Positions 42,615 to 52,046 of a stretch of 64,000 nt of DNA are shown piece by piece. The position numbers and the translations under genes are program-made. The notes beneath the pieces were generated by a model, which searched no databases, was not told where the DNA came from, and worked only from the letters and a program-made list of their open reading frames with translations. The stretch covers positions 1,263,992-1,327,991 of the forward strand of contig NZ_CP009245.1 in NCBI RefSeq assembly GCF_001941445.1, given 5' to 3'. This DNA is from Corynebacterium aquilae DSM 44791 (GTDB lineage: Bacteria > Actinomycetota > Actinomycetes > Mycobacteriales > Mycobacteriaceae). Every line of letters begins with the position of its first letter. Position 1 is the stretch's first letter.

Positions 42615-44303
42615 ATGACCACCATGCCACACGCACGGGAACTCAACGGCCACCAAACCCTGGCCTGGGCACACCGCGCCGTCAACGCACTCGAAGCACG
42701 ACGCGCCGAAATCAACGCCCTCAACGTCTTCCCCGTGCCCGACTCCGACACCGGCTCCAACATGGCCTACACCATGCGCAGCGCCATCGACATCGCCGAA
42801 AAACTCCCCACCACCCAACGCCACAGCGCCAGCAACATCACCCACGCCCTCGCCGCCGGCTCCGTCCGCGGCGCCCGCGGCAACTCCGGCGTCGTCCTCT
42901 CCCAAGTCCTCCGCGGACTCGCCCAAGAAACCGGATCCGGAAACGTCACCGCCACCGCAGTCGCCCAAGCACTCACCAGCGCCTGCCAAATGGTCGACAA
43001 AGCCATCTCCCAACCCGTCGAAGGCACCGTCATCACCGTCCTGCGCGCCGGGGCGATCGCCGCCCAGCACGCGGTCGAACAGCACCCAGCCACCAGCGAC
43101 ACCCAGCTCCGTGACGTCGTCGCAGCAGCCTGCGACGCCGCCCGCACCGCACTGGCGCTAACCCCCAGCCAACTGCCCGCCCTTAGAGAAGCAGGCGTAG
43201 TGGATGCCGGCGGACAAGGCTTCGTTTTCCTCCTCGAGGCCCTCCTCGACGAAATCGAAGGGCGCGACGAATCCGTCCTCCACGCCATGGTGCGCCCCGC
43301 CGACGATGCAACCCTTGATGCGGCAGCCACCTCCGGAACACAAACAGCTACCAACCACCCGCCCCGCCAACAACCAGACTCGTGCGAAAACCACCAGACG
43401 ACGCACACCGACACCGACGAGCGGCGACTAGAAGTGATGTGCTTTGCGCAAGGCGTCGACATCGAACACGTGCGGGCACAGCTCAACGCCTACGGTGACA
43501 GCATCATCGTCGCCCCCGCAGCAGACGATGCCTGCACCGTTCACATCCACGTTGACGCCCAACAAGCAGGCCCACTGATCGAAGCACTCTACACATGCGC
43601 CACCATCAGCGACCTGCGGCTAGAAATCCTGCCCCCAGTGCCCGTGGTGCACGGTCCAAAACGAATCATCGTCGCCGTCGTGCCCGAAGGCCCACTTGCT
43701 GACCTATTCCGCGCCGCACAAGCAACCACCATCAGTCCAGGCGATAGCCTTGTCAACGACATTGCTTCCGCCGTGAAAAGGCAAGGGTCCCAGGAAGTCA
43801 TTCTCCTACCCAACGGCCTAGCCACCCGCCAGCAACTCATCTCAACCGAACTGGCCGCCCACGCATCCAACCGGCCCCTGGCCATCGTCAACACCGATCA
43901 CCTAGTAGCCGGACTGGCAGCCCTGGCAGTCCACGACGCCAACCAACCCCTGGCCGTCGACAACCTCGCGATGACTGAAGCCGCAACCAGCGTACGCACC
44001 GCACTGATCAACCAGGTTGAGCATGGACACCTCACCCCGGCAGGTGCCGTCGCAGCAGGCGATTGGGTAGCAACCGCCGGCAATGAAACCTTTGCCGTGG
44101 GGGAAAGCGTGCTGGACTGCACCGCAGCAGCTGCACGAACCTTACTGCGTAAAGACGGCGAGATGCTCACAGTGTTGGTGCAAAGCACGGTCTCCGACGT
44201 CATCACCGTCGACAACCTGGAAGCCATCCTCGGCGAAGACATCGACATCGCGATCTACCTGGCCGACGGCATCGACGCAACCGTGGAACTCGGAGTTGAA
44301 TAG
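42615..44303 (+). CDS. DAK2-domain (FakA/YloV-like) protein
   Basis: The N-terminal DAK2 (dihydroxyacetone-kinase phosphatase-like) domain has NALNVFPVPDSDTGSNM, where Asp residues bind Mg-ATP, and RGARGNSGVVLSQVLRGLA. The middle and C-terminal parts (from ERRLEVMCFAQGVDIEHVRAQL) resemble the C-terminal DegV-partner region of FakA, the fatty acid kinase ATPase subunit. A DegV-type fatty acid-binding partner is not present in this window. The start lies one base after the ung stop, and its stop overlaps the recG start. Base skew falls sharply at about 43,030 inside the gene. Confidence 0.88.
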   Translation: MTTMPHARELNGHQTLAWAHRAVNALEARRAEINALNVFPVPDSDTGSNMAYTMRSAIDIAEKLPTTQRHSASNITHALAAGSVRGARGNSGVVLSQVLRGLAQETGSGNVTATAVAQALTSACQMVDKAISQPVEGTVITVLRAGAIAAQHAVEQHPATSDTQLRDVVAAACDAARTALALTPSQLPALREAGVVDAGGQGFVFLLEALLDEIEGRDESVLHAMVRPADDATLDAAATSGTQTATNHPPRQQPDSCENHQTTHTDTDERRLEVMCFAQGVDIEHVRAQLNAYGDSIIVAPAADDACTVHIHVDAQQAGPLIEALYTCATISDLRLEILPPVPVVHGPKRIIVAVVPEGPLADLFRAAQATTISPGDSLVNDIASAVKRQGSQEVILLPNGLATRQQLISTELAAHASNRPLAIVNTDHLVAGLAALAVHDANQPLAVDNLAMTEAATSVRTALINQVEHGHLTPAGAVAAGDWVATAGNETFAVGESVLDCTAAAARTLLRKDGEMLTVLVQSTVSDVITVDNLEAILGEDIDIAIYLADGIDATVELGVE

Positions 44304-46438
44304 TGCTCGGCTACACCGACGACACCCCGTTGAAAGACCTGATTCCCGCAACAGTGCGATCCAGCCTGACCAAAGCGCTGGGAGTCAAAACAGTAGGGGA
44401 GTTGCTCCTGCACTATCCCCGCGACTACTCCCACCACGGACAGGGCGTCAACATCGACAACGCCCAAGACGGCGACACCGTCACCTGTATTGGCACAGTG
44501 ACCTGGGCGAAATCCTCCTACACCTCCACCGGCAAACGGATGCACAAAATCGTCATCAGTGACGGCACAAACCAGATTCCCGCCACCTTCTTCCAGGCCA
44601 AACTTCCCAGCATCCAGCTGCAAGTAGGCGTGCGAGCCATGTTTTCCGGCAAAGCCAAAACCTTCCAAGACACCGTCCAAATCTCCCACCCCTCCTACGT
44701 GGTCATCCCGGACCCCAACGAGCAGTCCCCGCGCAGAAAAAAGAGCTTTGCCACGGGCAACCTCCGCCACCTCACCGCCTTCGGCACCGCAGAAGAACTC
44801 CAAGAACTACTCTCCGCACTGGAATACATCCCCGTATACCCCGCAAAAAAGGGCATAACCTCCTGGGCCATGCTGGGTGCGGTCAACGCCGTCCTAGACC
44901 ACATGCCCGCAATCCCCGAACCCCTCGATGAGCCGCCGGCCGACATGGTCAGCTTCGACGAGGCACTACGAGGAATCCACCAACCCGATGAACGCGGACC
45001 CGAACCCTTCCGCACCCGCATCAAATACAACGAGGCGCTCTCCCTCGCCCTGGTCATGGCACTGCGTCGCGCCGACGCCTCCGCAGCACGAGCACCACAA
45101 TGCCCCCGCAAACGCCAAGGAGCCCGAGCCACCCTCCTCAACGGCCTCCCCTTCGACCTGACCGGGGGACAAAAATCCGTGGCAGCAACCATCGCCAAAG
45201 ACATGGCGGGTGTGACCCCCATGAACCGGCTCCTGCAAGGCGAAGTCGGCTCCGGAAAAACCATCCTGGCCGTTGCCGCCATGTGCCAAGCCGCCGACGC
45301 CGGATGTCAATCCGCACTCCTGGCCCCCACTGAGGTGCTCGCCACCCAACACGCCCGCAGCATTAAACACACCCTCGAGCAAGCAGGCGTCGACCTCAAC
45401 GTCACCCTGCTACTAGGCGGGCAAACAGCCGCCGAACGCCAACAAGCACTCCTCGACATCGTCACCGGCACCGCCGACATCGTCGTTGGTACGCACGCAC
45501 TGATCCAAGACAGCGTCGAATTTTTCAACCTGGGACTTGCCATCGTTGACGAACAACACCGCTTCGGCGTAGAACAACGCGACTACCTGCGCGGATCCGG
45601 ATCTGGCGGCAAAACACCCCACCTGCTCGTCATGACGGCAACCCCCATCCCACGCACCATCGCCATGACCACCTTCGGCGATCTCGCTATCAGCACACTC
45701 AAAGAACTCCCCGGCGGCCGCCGCCCGATTTCCACAGCGGTTGTGCCGGAAGCCAAACCAGCCTGGGTGCAACGGGCGCTCGCCCGGATCGCAGAAGAAA
45801 TCGACGCCGGACACCAGGCATACATCGTCTGCCCCCGCATCGACGGGGAAGGCGGAGTCCTCGACTTCTACGAACAACTCCACAACGGCCCGCTCGGCCG
45901 CTACAACATAGACATCCTGCATGGGCGCATGAAGGCCGACCACAAGGAACAAGCCATGCACGCCTTCGCCACCGGTGCCACAGACATCTTGGTCTCCACC
46001 ACCGTCATCGAAGTCGGCATCGATGTCGCCAACGCCACCGTCATGTACATCCGGGAAGCCGACAACTTCGGTGTATCCCAACTCCACCAGCTTCGTGGTC
46101 GCGTCGGCCGCGGAGGCCATCCCGGCCTGTGCCTGCTACACACGACAGCCGAACCCGAAAGCCCCTCCTACAAACGTCTCGAAGCAGTCGCAGCCACTAC
46201 TGACGGCTTCCAACTCGCCGAAGTTGACCTTCGCACCCGCCAAGAAGGCGATGTGCTCGGCACCGCCCAATCCGGAACCCACAAACGAGTACGCCTGCTC
46301 AGCCTCGTCGATGACACCGCACTGATCGCCCGCGCCGCAGCAGACGCCGACGCCCTGGTCGCACGCAACCGCGAGCTTGCCGTCGCACTCGTCAGCGACG
46401 TCGAACTTGAAGCCCAAGAGTTCATCGAAAAATCCTGA
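44303..46438 (+). CDS. recG: ATP-dependent DNA helicase RecG
   Basis: RecG remodels stalled replication forks and branched DNA. The 711-aa product has an N-terminal OB wedge domain, Walker A GEVGSGKTILAVAA, DExH box DEQHRFG, the TATPIPRT motif III, helicase motifs V/VI (TTVIEVGIDVANATVM; QLRGRVGRGGHPG) and the TRG region. The GTG start overlaps the stop codon of the upstream DAK2 gene. Length and motif order are standard. Confidence 0.96.
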   Translation: MLGYTDDTPLKDLIPATVRSSLTKALGVKTVGELLLHYPRDYSHHGQGVNIDNAQDGDTVTCIGTVTWAKSSYTSTGKRMHKIVISDGTNQIPATFFQAKLPSIQLQVGVRAMFSGKAKTFQDTVQISHPSYVVIPDPNEQSPRRKKSFATGNLRHLTAFGTAEELQELLSALEYIPVYPAKKGITSWAMLGAVNAVLDHMPAIPEPLDEPPADMVSFDEALRGIHQPDERGPEPFRTRIKYNEALSLALVMALRRADASAARAPQCPRKRQGARATLLNGLPFDLTGGQKSVAATIAKDMAGVTPMNRLLQGEVGSGKTILAVAAMCQAADAGCQSALLAPTEVLATQHARSIKHTLEQAGVDLNVTLLLGGQTAAERQQALLDIVTGTADIVVGTHALIQDSVEFFNLGLAIVDEQHRFGVEQRDYLRGSGSGGKTPHLLVMTATPIPRTIAMTTFGDLAISTLKELPGGRRPISTAVVPEAKPAWVQRALARIAEEIDAGHQAYIVCPRIDGEGGVLDFYEQLHNGPLGRYNIDILHGRMKADHKEQAMHAFATGATDILVSTTVIEVGIDVANATVMYIREADNFGVSQLHQLRGRVGRGGHPGLCLLHTTAEPESPSYKRLEAVAATTDGFQLAEVDLRTRQEGDVLGTAQSGTHKRVRLLSLVDDTALIARAAADADALVARNRELAVALVSDVELEAQEFIEKS

Positions 46439-46522
46439 TCCAACAAAACTCGGCTACCCCACCACCCCAAAAACTCATGAGCAAAACACAGGTCGAGTGG
46501 CATTGCCGCTAAAGTTAGCCCC

Positions 46523-46735
46523 ATGAGAATCTGCGCGCCATTCGCCGGCATCGTTCACTACGTGGCAGCCGAAGGACAACGAGTCGACACCGGAGACGTC
46601 GTCGCCATGGTGGAAACCATCAAACTCGAAGCCTCCCTCCAAGCCCCGGGCCCCGGCATCGTTGCCTCACTCAATCACGAAGACTTCAGCGACGTCGAAG
46701 GCGGCGACATTCTGCTGGAAATTACCAGCGAGTAG
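46523..46735 (+). CDS. Single-domain biotin/lipoyl attachment protein
   Basis: The 70-aa product is one biotinyl/lipoyl domain: PFAGIVHYVAAEGQRVDTGDVVAMVETIKLEASLQAPGPGIV. The modified Lys would be K34 in ETIKLEAS, where biotin carriers usually have AMKM; the Met residues are replaced by Ile and Leu, so biotinylation efficiency is uncertain. It may supply a biotin carrier for an acyl-CoA carboxylase encoded elsewhere. It lies between recG and rsmD, 84 bp after recG. Confidence 0.85.
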   Translation: MRICAPFAGIVHYVAAEGQRVDTGDVVAMVETIKLEASLQAPGPGIVASLNHEDFSDVEGGDILLEITSE

Positions 46736-46794
46736 CCACCCCAGGTGCCGACACCTACCTGCGGCCATTCACACATCACCACTGAGGAATCAAC

Positions 46795-47379
46795 ATGGGA
46801 CAGACTCGAATCATCTCCGGCGAAGCACGCGGCCGAAAGATCAGCGTGCCACCATCCGGCACTCGCCCCACCAGCGATCGCGCCCGAGAAGGCCTGTTTA
46901 GCTCCCTCCAAGTCCGCTTCGGCTTCATCGGGAAAAATGTCCTCGACATCTTCGCCGGATCAGGCGCGCTCGGACTCGAAGCAGCCTCCCGTGGTGCTGA
47001 ACATGTCGTCCTCGTCGATGACAACCCCAAAGCCTGCGCCATCATCCGCGCCAACACCACCGTCGTCGGACACCCCAACGTAGATGTGGTCGAGATGAAA
47101 GCCTCCAGCTACGTTGCCACGGCCCCCCACAACTACTTCGACATGGTGCTCGCTGACCCGCCCTACGAACTATCCGACGAAGCAGTCGCCGAAATGGTTC
47201 GCGCCATGATCCCTCTACTGGCAGACGGTGCAGCCGTCGTCGTCGAACGCCACCGTGACAGTCCCGAAACCGACTGGCCTGACTGCCTGGTGCCCACCAC
47301 CCAAAAACTTAAAAAGCGCACCTACGGCATCGCCCGCATGGACATGGCCGTCTTCGACGCCTCGCTCGCCGAGAAATAA
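46795..47379 (+). CDS. rsmD: 16S rRNA (guanine-966-N2)-methyltransferase
   Basis: RsmD methylates G966 of 16S rRNA. The 194-aa product starts MGQTRIISGEARGRKISVPPSGTRPTSDRAREGLF, a family signature. Motif I is VLDIFAGSGALGLEAASRG, and the catalytic motif is MVLADPPYEL. It precedes coaD, the usual arrangement in many bacteria. Confidence 0.96.
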   Translation: MGQTRIISGEARGRKISVPPSGTRPTSDRAREGLFSSLQVRFGFIGKNVLDIFAGSGALGLEAASRGAEHVVLVDDNPKACAIIRANTTVVGHPNVDVVEMKASSYVATAPHNYFDMVLADPPYELSDEAVAEMVRAMIPLLADGAAVVVERHRDSPETDWPDCLVPTTQKLKKRTYGIARMDMAVFDASLAEK

Positions 47380-47549
47380 AAGCCAAACAACATCGCCGAT
47401 CAACCCCAATAGTGGGGCAAGACCTGCTAAGACTAACCACGGCTGTTACCCTAAAACCGTTCAATCGCACCCAGCGCACACCGCCGGCACACAACCCGCA
47501 GGAAACACCGCGCTGAGGCACCTTTCCACAGAAAGCACATGGTGAAACT

Positions 47550-48035
47550 ATGCGCGTCGTTTGCCCAGGATCCTTCGACCCAGTCACCATGGGCCACCTT
47601 GACGTCTTCGAACGAGCCGCCCGCCAATTCGAACACGTCATCGTGCTGGTCACCCACAACCCCAACAAACAAGGCATGTTCACCATCGAACAACGCCTAG
47701 AACTCATCACCCAGGCAACTTCCCACCTGAACAACGTCTCCTGCGACTCCTGGTCGGGTCTCCTCGTCGATTACACCACCAAACACGACATCACCGCCCT
47801 AGTTAAGGGACTACGGAGCGGACTCGACTACGAGTACGAACTGCCCATGGCCCAAATGAACCATCGCATGACCGGCCTGGACACCTTCTTCCTGCTTACC
47901 GATCCCAAATACGGCTACATCTCATCCACCCTGTGCAAAGAAGTCGCCCGCTACGGGGGAGACGTCTCCGGAATCCTGCCACCCGTCGTCGTTGACGCAA
48001 TCCACCAAAAACTCGCCGATAACCCTAACGCTTAA
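47550..48035 (+). CDS. coaD: Phosphopantetheine adenylyltransferase
   Basis: CoaD transfers AMP to 4'-phosphopantetheine in CoA synthesis. The 161-aa product has the nucleotidyltransferase motif PGSFDPVTMGHLDVFERAA and the second signature YGYISSTLCKEVARYGGDV. LVKGLRSGLDYEYELPMAQMN is the typical middle block. It is 170 bp downstream of rsmD. Confidence 0.97.
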   Translation: MRVVCPGSFDPVTMGHLDVFERAARQFEHVIVLVTHNPNKQGMFTIEQRLELITQATSHLNNVSCDSWSGLLVDYTTKHDITALVKGLRSGLDYEYELPMAQMNHRMTGLDTFFLLTDPKYGYISSTLCKEVARYGGDVSGILPPVVVDAIHQKLADNPNA

Positions 48036-48116
48036 ACAGCAACCCCTGGAAGCTAGGTTTCCAGTAAGTACAGCGCACACCCGAACCACTGTTTTTGCAT
48101 CAGGAATGCCTCAACT

Positions 48117-48875
48117 ATGACTTCACTATTGCCACTGATTGTTTTCGCCGTTGTGGCGTTAGGTGCGGGCTTGCAGCGAGTGGCCGGGATGGGGCTAGGG
48201 CTGATTGCCGCAACGATTCTCTCGATCGTCATCGGCCCTGTCGAAGGCGTCCTCATCGTCAACGTCCTCGCCATCTTCACTGCCATTGGCACGAGCTGGG
48301 CGGCCCGCCACGACATCGAGTGGCGTCACTTCTGGCTCATCGCACCAGTGATGGTTTTCGGCTCGGTGCCCGCCGCCATCTTGATCACCCGGATCGACAA
48401 ATCAGGGCTTCAAGTACTTGTGGGCGCTACGCTTCTTATCGCCCTGACCACCGTCACGTGGGGTAAACAAAAAATTCCCACCGTCACCCACCCAGCTTGG
48501 GCGATGATCGCCGGTGTCATCGGAGGTTTTACCAACACCCTCGCAGCCATCGCCGGCCCAGTCATCACAGTTTATGCCCAAGCATCACGGTGGCCCCATC
48601 ACCAATTTGCAGCAACACTCCAACCCCTTTTCATCGTGACCGGTCTGCTGAGTGTGAGCACAAAACTTATTTTCGGCGCAGGAACACTCAGCGACACCCA
48701 CTGGACCATCTGGGCAGGTGGGTTCGCCGGACTTGTCGTCGGCGTGTTTCTCGGCAGCAAATTGGCGCGTCGAGTTCCGCGCGACAAGGCTCGCATTCTG
48801 GCGATCACGGTCGCGATCGCCGGCGCTATCAGCGCGCTCGTCCATGGTTTGGAAGGTTTACTGCTGCACGGATAG
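48117..48875 (+). CDS. TauE/SafE-family permease (sulfite/organosulfonate exporter type)
   Basis: The 252-aa product is almost entirely hydrophobic, with about eight helices in two related halves. Motifs include GAGLQRVAGMGLGLIAATILSIVIGPVEGVLIVN in the first half and GVIGGFTNTLAAIAGPVITVYAQ in the second, the family GxxxG-P pattern. Members move sulfite, sulfoacetate or similar anions out of the cell; the substrate here is unknown. It is a single gene, convergent with the ABC transporter operon. Confidence 0.9.
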   Translation: MTSLLPLIVFAVVALGAGLQRVAGMGLGLIAATILSIVIGPVEGVLIVNVLAIFTAIGTSWAARHDIEWRHFWLIAPVMVFGSVPAAILITRIDKSGLQVLVGATLLIALTTVTWGKQKIPTVTHPAWAMIAGVIGGFTNTLAAIAGPVITVYAQASRWPHHQFAATLQPLFIVTGLLSVSTKLIFGAGTLSDTHWTIWAGGFAGLVVGVFLGSKLARRVPRDKARILAITVAIAGAISALVHGLEGLLLHG

Positions 48876-48894
48876 GTATCCGTGCAGCAAAAGC

Positions 48895-48926
48895 AAAGGC
48901 TCCTTGGGTTAAACCCAAGGAGCCTT
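48895..48926. terminator. Terminator between the permease gene and the ABC transporter operon
   Basis: A 15-bp stem (AAAGGCTCCTTGGGT with its complement) with a 2-4 base loop carries an A-run and a T-run, so it can act in both directions. A second hairpin (GCTGCACGGAT/ATCCGTGCAGC) lies just upstream over the permease stop codon. Confidence 0.9.
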
Positions 48927-48942
48927 TGAACAACCGCGTGGC

Positions 48943-49707
48943 CTACAACAGGCTGGAGAGGAACTCTCGGGTGCGGTTGTGTTGCGGATTGTCGATGACC
49001 TGTTCGGGGGTTCCGGCTTCGACCACAACACCGCCGTCCATGAACGCCACCTGATCGGCGACCTCGCGGGCAAAACCAATTTCGTGGGTTACAACCAGCA
49101 TCGTCATGCCATCGTCAGCTAGACCGCGCATAACGCCCAGGACCTCGCCGACTAGTTCCGGGTCGAGAGCGGAGGTGGGCTCGTCGAAGAGCATGAGTTT
49201 CGGTTCCATTGCCACGGCACGGGCAATGGCAACACGCTGCTGCTGTCCACCAGACAGCTGCACCGGGTAGGCGTCAGCCTTGTGGGCGAGGCCGACCTGT
49301 TCGAGCAGTTCCATCGCGCGGGCCTTGGCCTTGTCGGCGGGAACCTTTTTGACGTGAATGGGAGCCTCGATGATGTTTTCGAGGACCGTGCGGTGGGGGA
49401 AGAGGTTGAAGCTCTGGAAGACCATTCCGATGTCGGCGCGCTGGAGAGCTGCGTCCTTTTCGGAGATTTCGTAGAGCACCCCGTCCTTTTCGCGGTAGCC
49501 GATGAGCTCACCATCGACGTAGAGGCGGCCGGCATTGAACTTCTCGAGGTGGTTCACGCAGCGTAGGAGGGTGGATTTGCCGGAGCCGGACGGCCCGATT
49601 AGGCAGGTAACGGTGCCTCGTGGCACCTGGAGGTCAATGCCTTTGAGCACCTCGAGGTGTCCGAAGCTCTTGCAGACCTTTTGGCAGTCGATCATCAAAT
49701 CAGCCAT
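48943..49707 (-). CDS. Polar amino acid ABC transporter ATP-binding protein
   Basis: The 254-aa product has Walker [13 protein letters not shown]-loop [11 protein letters not shown], signature [14 protein letters not shown], Walker [17 protein letters not shown] and the switch His in VVTHEIG. It is most similar in layout to GlnQ/GltK-type importers of glutamine, glutamate or related amino acids. It is the last gene of the operon binding protein - permease - ATPase, 60 bp after the permease. The substrate is not decided by this sequence. Confidence 0.95.
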   Translation of the reverse strand: MADLMIDCQKVCKSFGHLEVLKGIDLQVPRGTVTCLIGPSGSGKSTLLRCVNHLEKFNAGRLYVDGELIGYREKDGVLYEISEKDAALQRADIGMVFQSFNLFPHRTVLENIIEAPIHVKKVPADKAKARAMELLEQVGLAHKADAYPVQLSGGQQQRVAIARAVAMEPKLMLFDEPTSALDPELVGEVLGVMRGLADDGMTMLVVTHEIGFAREVADQVAFMDGGVVVEAGTPEQVIDNPQHNRTREFLSSLL

Positions 49708-49767
49708 GGTAACGCTTTCTCCAAAGTGGAATTGGGCAGTGGTGGGGCACGCAAAAAGACAGGGGTC

Positions 49768-50688
49768 TTAGTCGGTGACGGTGACGTTGGCCGGGGGTTT
49801 GCCTTCGGCGTCTGCCAGCGCAGCCAGTTGGCGGGCGGTCAGCTGGCGGGATGCGCCCTTGGAGAAGTAGCGCTCGAGGTAGTACTGGCCCACCATGAGG
49901 ATGGAGGTGATAGCCAGGTACCAGGTGGCGGCGACCAGCAGCATGGGAACCGGGAGGAACAGGTTGTTGGCGATGTCCATGCTGCGGCCGAATAGTTCGG
50001 CGGTGTAGGGAATGGCCACCACCAAAGAGGTGGTCTTGAGCATGCTGATCAACTCGTTGCCGGTCGGCGGGATGATGATGCGCATGGCCTGCGGCAGGAT
50101 GGTGCGGCGGATAGTCAACCACCAGGACATGCCGAGAGCCTTGGAGGCTTCAGTTTGGCCCTCGGGAACTGCTTGGATGCCGGCACGTACGATCTCAGCC
50201 ATGTAGGCGGACTCATTCAACCCCAAGCCGAGGGCGGCGAGGACGAAGGTGTTCTGCAGCAGGGTTTCTACGTTGATTTCGGTGATGCCCAGATTGATGG
50301 TCTGGTAGATGGCGGAGAGCAAACCCCAGAACACGAGCTGGACGTACACGGGGGTTCCACGGAAGATCCATAGGTAGAGCCAGGCGACGGCACGCAGTAC
50401 CGGGTTGGGGGACATGCGCAACACTGCGAGGATCGCGCCGAGGACGACACCGAGCAGCATGGCCAGCACGGTCAGTGCCAGGGTGTGCAGTGCGGCGTTG
50501 GCGACGCGGGTGTCGAACAGGTATTGGCGGTAGACGTCCCAGTGGTAGGCCTCGTTGGTGGCGGCGCTGATGACGAACAGAGCTGCGAGCAGGGCCAGGA
50601 TGGCGGCGGCAATCCAGCGGCCCGGGTGGTGCAGTTGCTTAGCCTCGATGGGCTTAGGGGCGGGGGTTTGGCCGGGGGAGTGAGTCAC
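49768..50688 (-). CDS. Polar amino acid ABC transporter permease
   Basis: The product has about 306 aa with a cytosolic N-terminal tail and an added N-terminal helix (WIAAAILALLAALFVISAA). The HisM/GlnP-type core follows, with the EAA loop ESAYMAEIVRAGIQAVPEGQTEASKALGMS that contacts the ATPase. I place the start at the GTG at 50688, because AAGGAG lies 8 bases upstream; a TTG at 50694 is too close to it. Only one permease gene is present, so it should act as a homodimer. Confidence 0.93.
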   Translation of the reverse strand: MTHSPGQTPAPKPIEAKQLHHPGRWIAAAILALLAALFVISAATNEAYHWDVYRQYLFDTRVANAALHTLALTVLAMLLGVVLGAILAVLRMSPNPVLRAVAWLYLWIFRGTPVYVQLVFWGLLSAIYQTINLGITEINVETLLQNTFVLAALGLGLNESAYMAEIVRAGIQAVPEGQTEASKALGMSWWLTIRRTILPQAMRIIIPPTGNELISMLKTTSLVVAIPYTAELFGRSMDIANNLFLPVPMLLVAATWYLAITSILMVGQYYLERYFSKGASRQLTARQLAALADAEGKPPANVTVTD

Positions 50689-50742
50689 GGTCAACTCTCC
50701 TTGGAGTGTGTCTTTGAGGGATGTGGGGCTGTGGTCGATCGG

Positions 50743-51642
50743 TTAGGCGGGGTTGCCGTTGATCATGGCTTCCGAAAGGTGGCCCTCGGTGATGCCCCAT
50801 GTATCGAGGATTTTGTTGTAGTCGCCGTTTTTCATGATGGAGTCGAGTCCGGCGGCGATGGCGGGTCCAAGGTCGGAGCCTTTTTGTACGGGCCAGCCGT
50901 AGGGGGCGGCGTCGAACATTTCGCCGCTGAGTTGGATTTTTCCGTCGGATCGGGCAACAGCGTATGCGGTGACGGGGGAGTCCGCACTGAAAGCGTCGGC
51001 TTTGCCGAGGACGAGGGCGGTTGCGGCTGCATCGGAGGAGTCGTAGGCCAACTTCTTAATTGGCTCTTTGCCGGCTGCGACGCAGGCGTCGGAGCGACCT
51101 TGGACGTCGTCGGTGTCGGAGACGGTTCCGCGCTGGACGGCAACAGTGAGTCCGCAGGCATTGTCGGGGTCGACGGGCTTGCCGGTTTGGCTGGCCCATT
51201 GGATGCCGGCGACGAAGAAGTCGACGAAGTCGAAGGACTTGCGGCGTTCTTCGTTGTCGGTAAAACCAGAGGCGCCAAAATCGACGGTTCCGGCTTGGAC
51301 TGCGGGCAGGATCATGGAGAAGTCTTGATCCTGGATCGTCATTTCCAGACCCATGGTTGCTGCCACCGCGCGTGCTAGGTCGATTTCGAAGCCGATGATA
51401 TTGCCGTCGGAATCTTTGAATTCGGCGGGAGCAAACGGCGGGTTGGTGGCAATGCTGATGGTTCCACGTTCGGCGATTTCTGCCGGAACGAGGGCTGCTA
51501 CCTCGGGGTTTGTTTCGGGAATGATCGGTTCCCAGCCTGGAGGTTCACCAATTTCGCTGTTGGTGACGCAGCCTGTCAGCGTTGCGAGGACAGCGCTGAG
51601 GGAAACCAACGCCGCCACGGTGCGTCGTTGAGAAGAATTCAT
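50743..51642 (-). CDS. Amino acid ABC transporter substrate-binding lipoprotein
   Basis: The 299-aa precursor has a basic n-region (MNSSQRRTVAALVSLSAVLATLTGC) with lipobox LTGC, so it is anchored outside the membrane. The mature part is a SBP_bac_3 domain: TISIATNPPFAPAEFKDSDGNIIGFEIDLARAVAATMG, then DFSMILPAVQAGTVDFGASGFTDNEERRKSFDFVDFF, a standard signature. It delivers polar amino acids to the permease encoded downstream. The ATG at 51642 is preferred; an upstream in-frame start would precede the signal peptide with 17 unrelated residues. Confidence 0.94.
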   Translation of the reverse strand: MNSSQRRTVAALVSLSAVLATLTGCVTNSEIGEPPGWEPIIPETNPEVAALVPAEIAERGTISIATNPPFAPAEFKDSDGNIIGFEIDLARAVAATMGLEMTIQDQDFSMILPAVQAGTVDFGASGFTDNEERRKSFDFVDFFVAGIQWASQTGKPVDPDNACGLTVAVQRGTVSDTDDVQGRSDACVAAGKEPIKKLAYDSSDAAATALVLGKADAFSADSPVTAYAVARSDGKIQLSGEMFDAAPYGWPVQKGSDLGPAIAAGLDSIMKNGDYNKILDTWGITEGHLSEAMINGNPA

Positions 51643-52046
51643 GGGGGTTAACAATAGCTTATGTGCGGCTGTGAAGCTTAAAGCAACCTGCACGTTTCGT
51701 GTGATGCAGGGTTATTGAGGTGCTGAGAGCGCCTCTGTCGCGATGGTTGTCGATTGCGTGCCAAGGCCAAGGCGGTTCAGCAACATGACATCAAGGCTTG
51801 ACATTCCTGGCAACGAAACCGACAGTCCCGGGTGTCATGGCGGGAGTGGTTGCATAAATACCCACTTAAATCACCCCAAAACGCCAGGTCGACTCCCAAT
51901 CCTCTGTGTCACACCAGATAATCCCCTGCGACAAAAGCCTGGCTAGGGCACTCGCGTGATTCCCCCGAACATACCTCCGCCATGACTCTCCAAATCATAC
52001 GGCTGGACGTGCAGCGAGAGAGCGGCCACCGACGGATAATGAGTAC
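51643..52046. promoter_or_regulatory. Divergent region (404 bp) at the left edge of the second island
   Basis: No gene is seen. A nested inverted repeat (CCTGCA at 51687-51692 with TGCAGG at 51705-51710; CACG-TTT-CGTG at 51691-51701) lies upstream of the transporter operon and may be a regulator site. A GATAAT -10 box at 52035-52040 directly precedes the ATG at 52047, suggesting a leaderless message for the 486-aa gene. The composition becomes less skewed here. Confidence 0.45.

Noticed and set aside
51870..52000. Possible tRNA-Leu attachment-site copy (ccaggtcgactc) at the far end of the second island
   Set aside because: The match to the tRNA 3' end is short and imperfect, and no integrase gene is present in the island.
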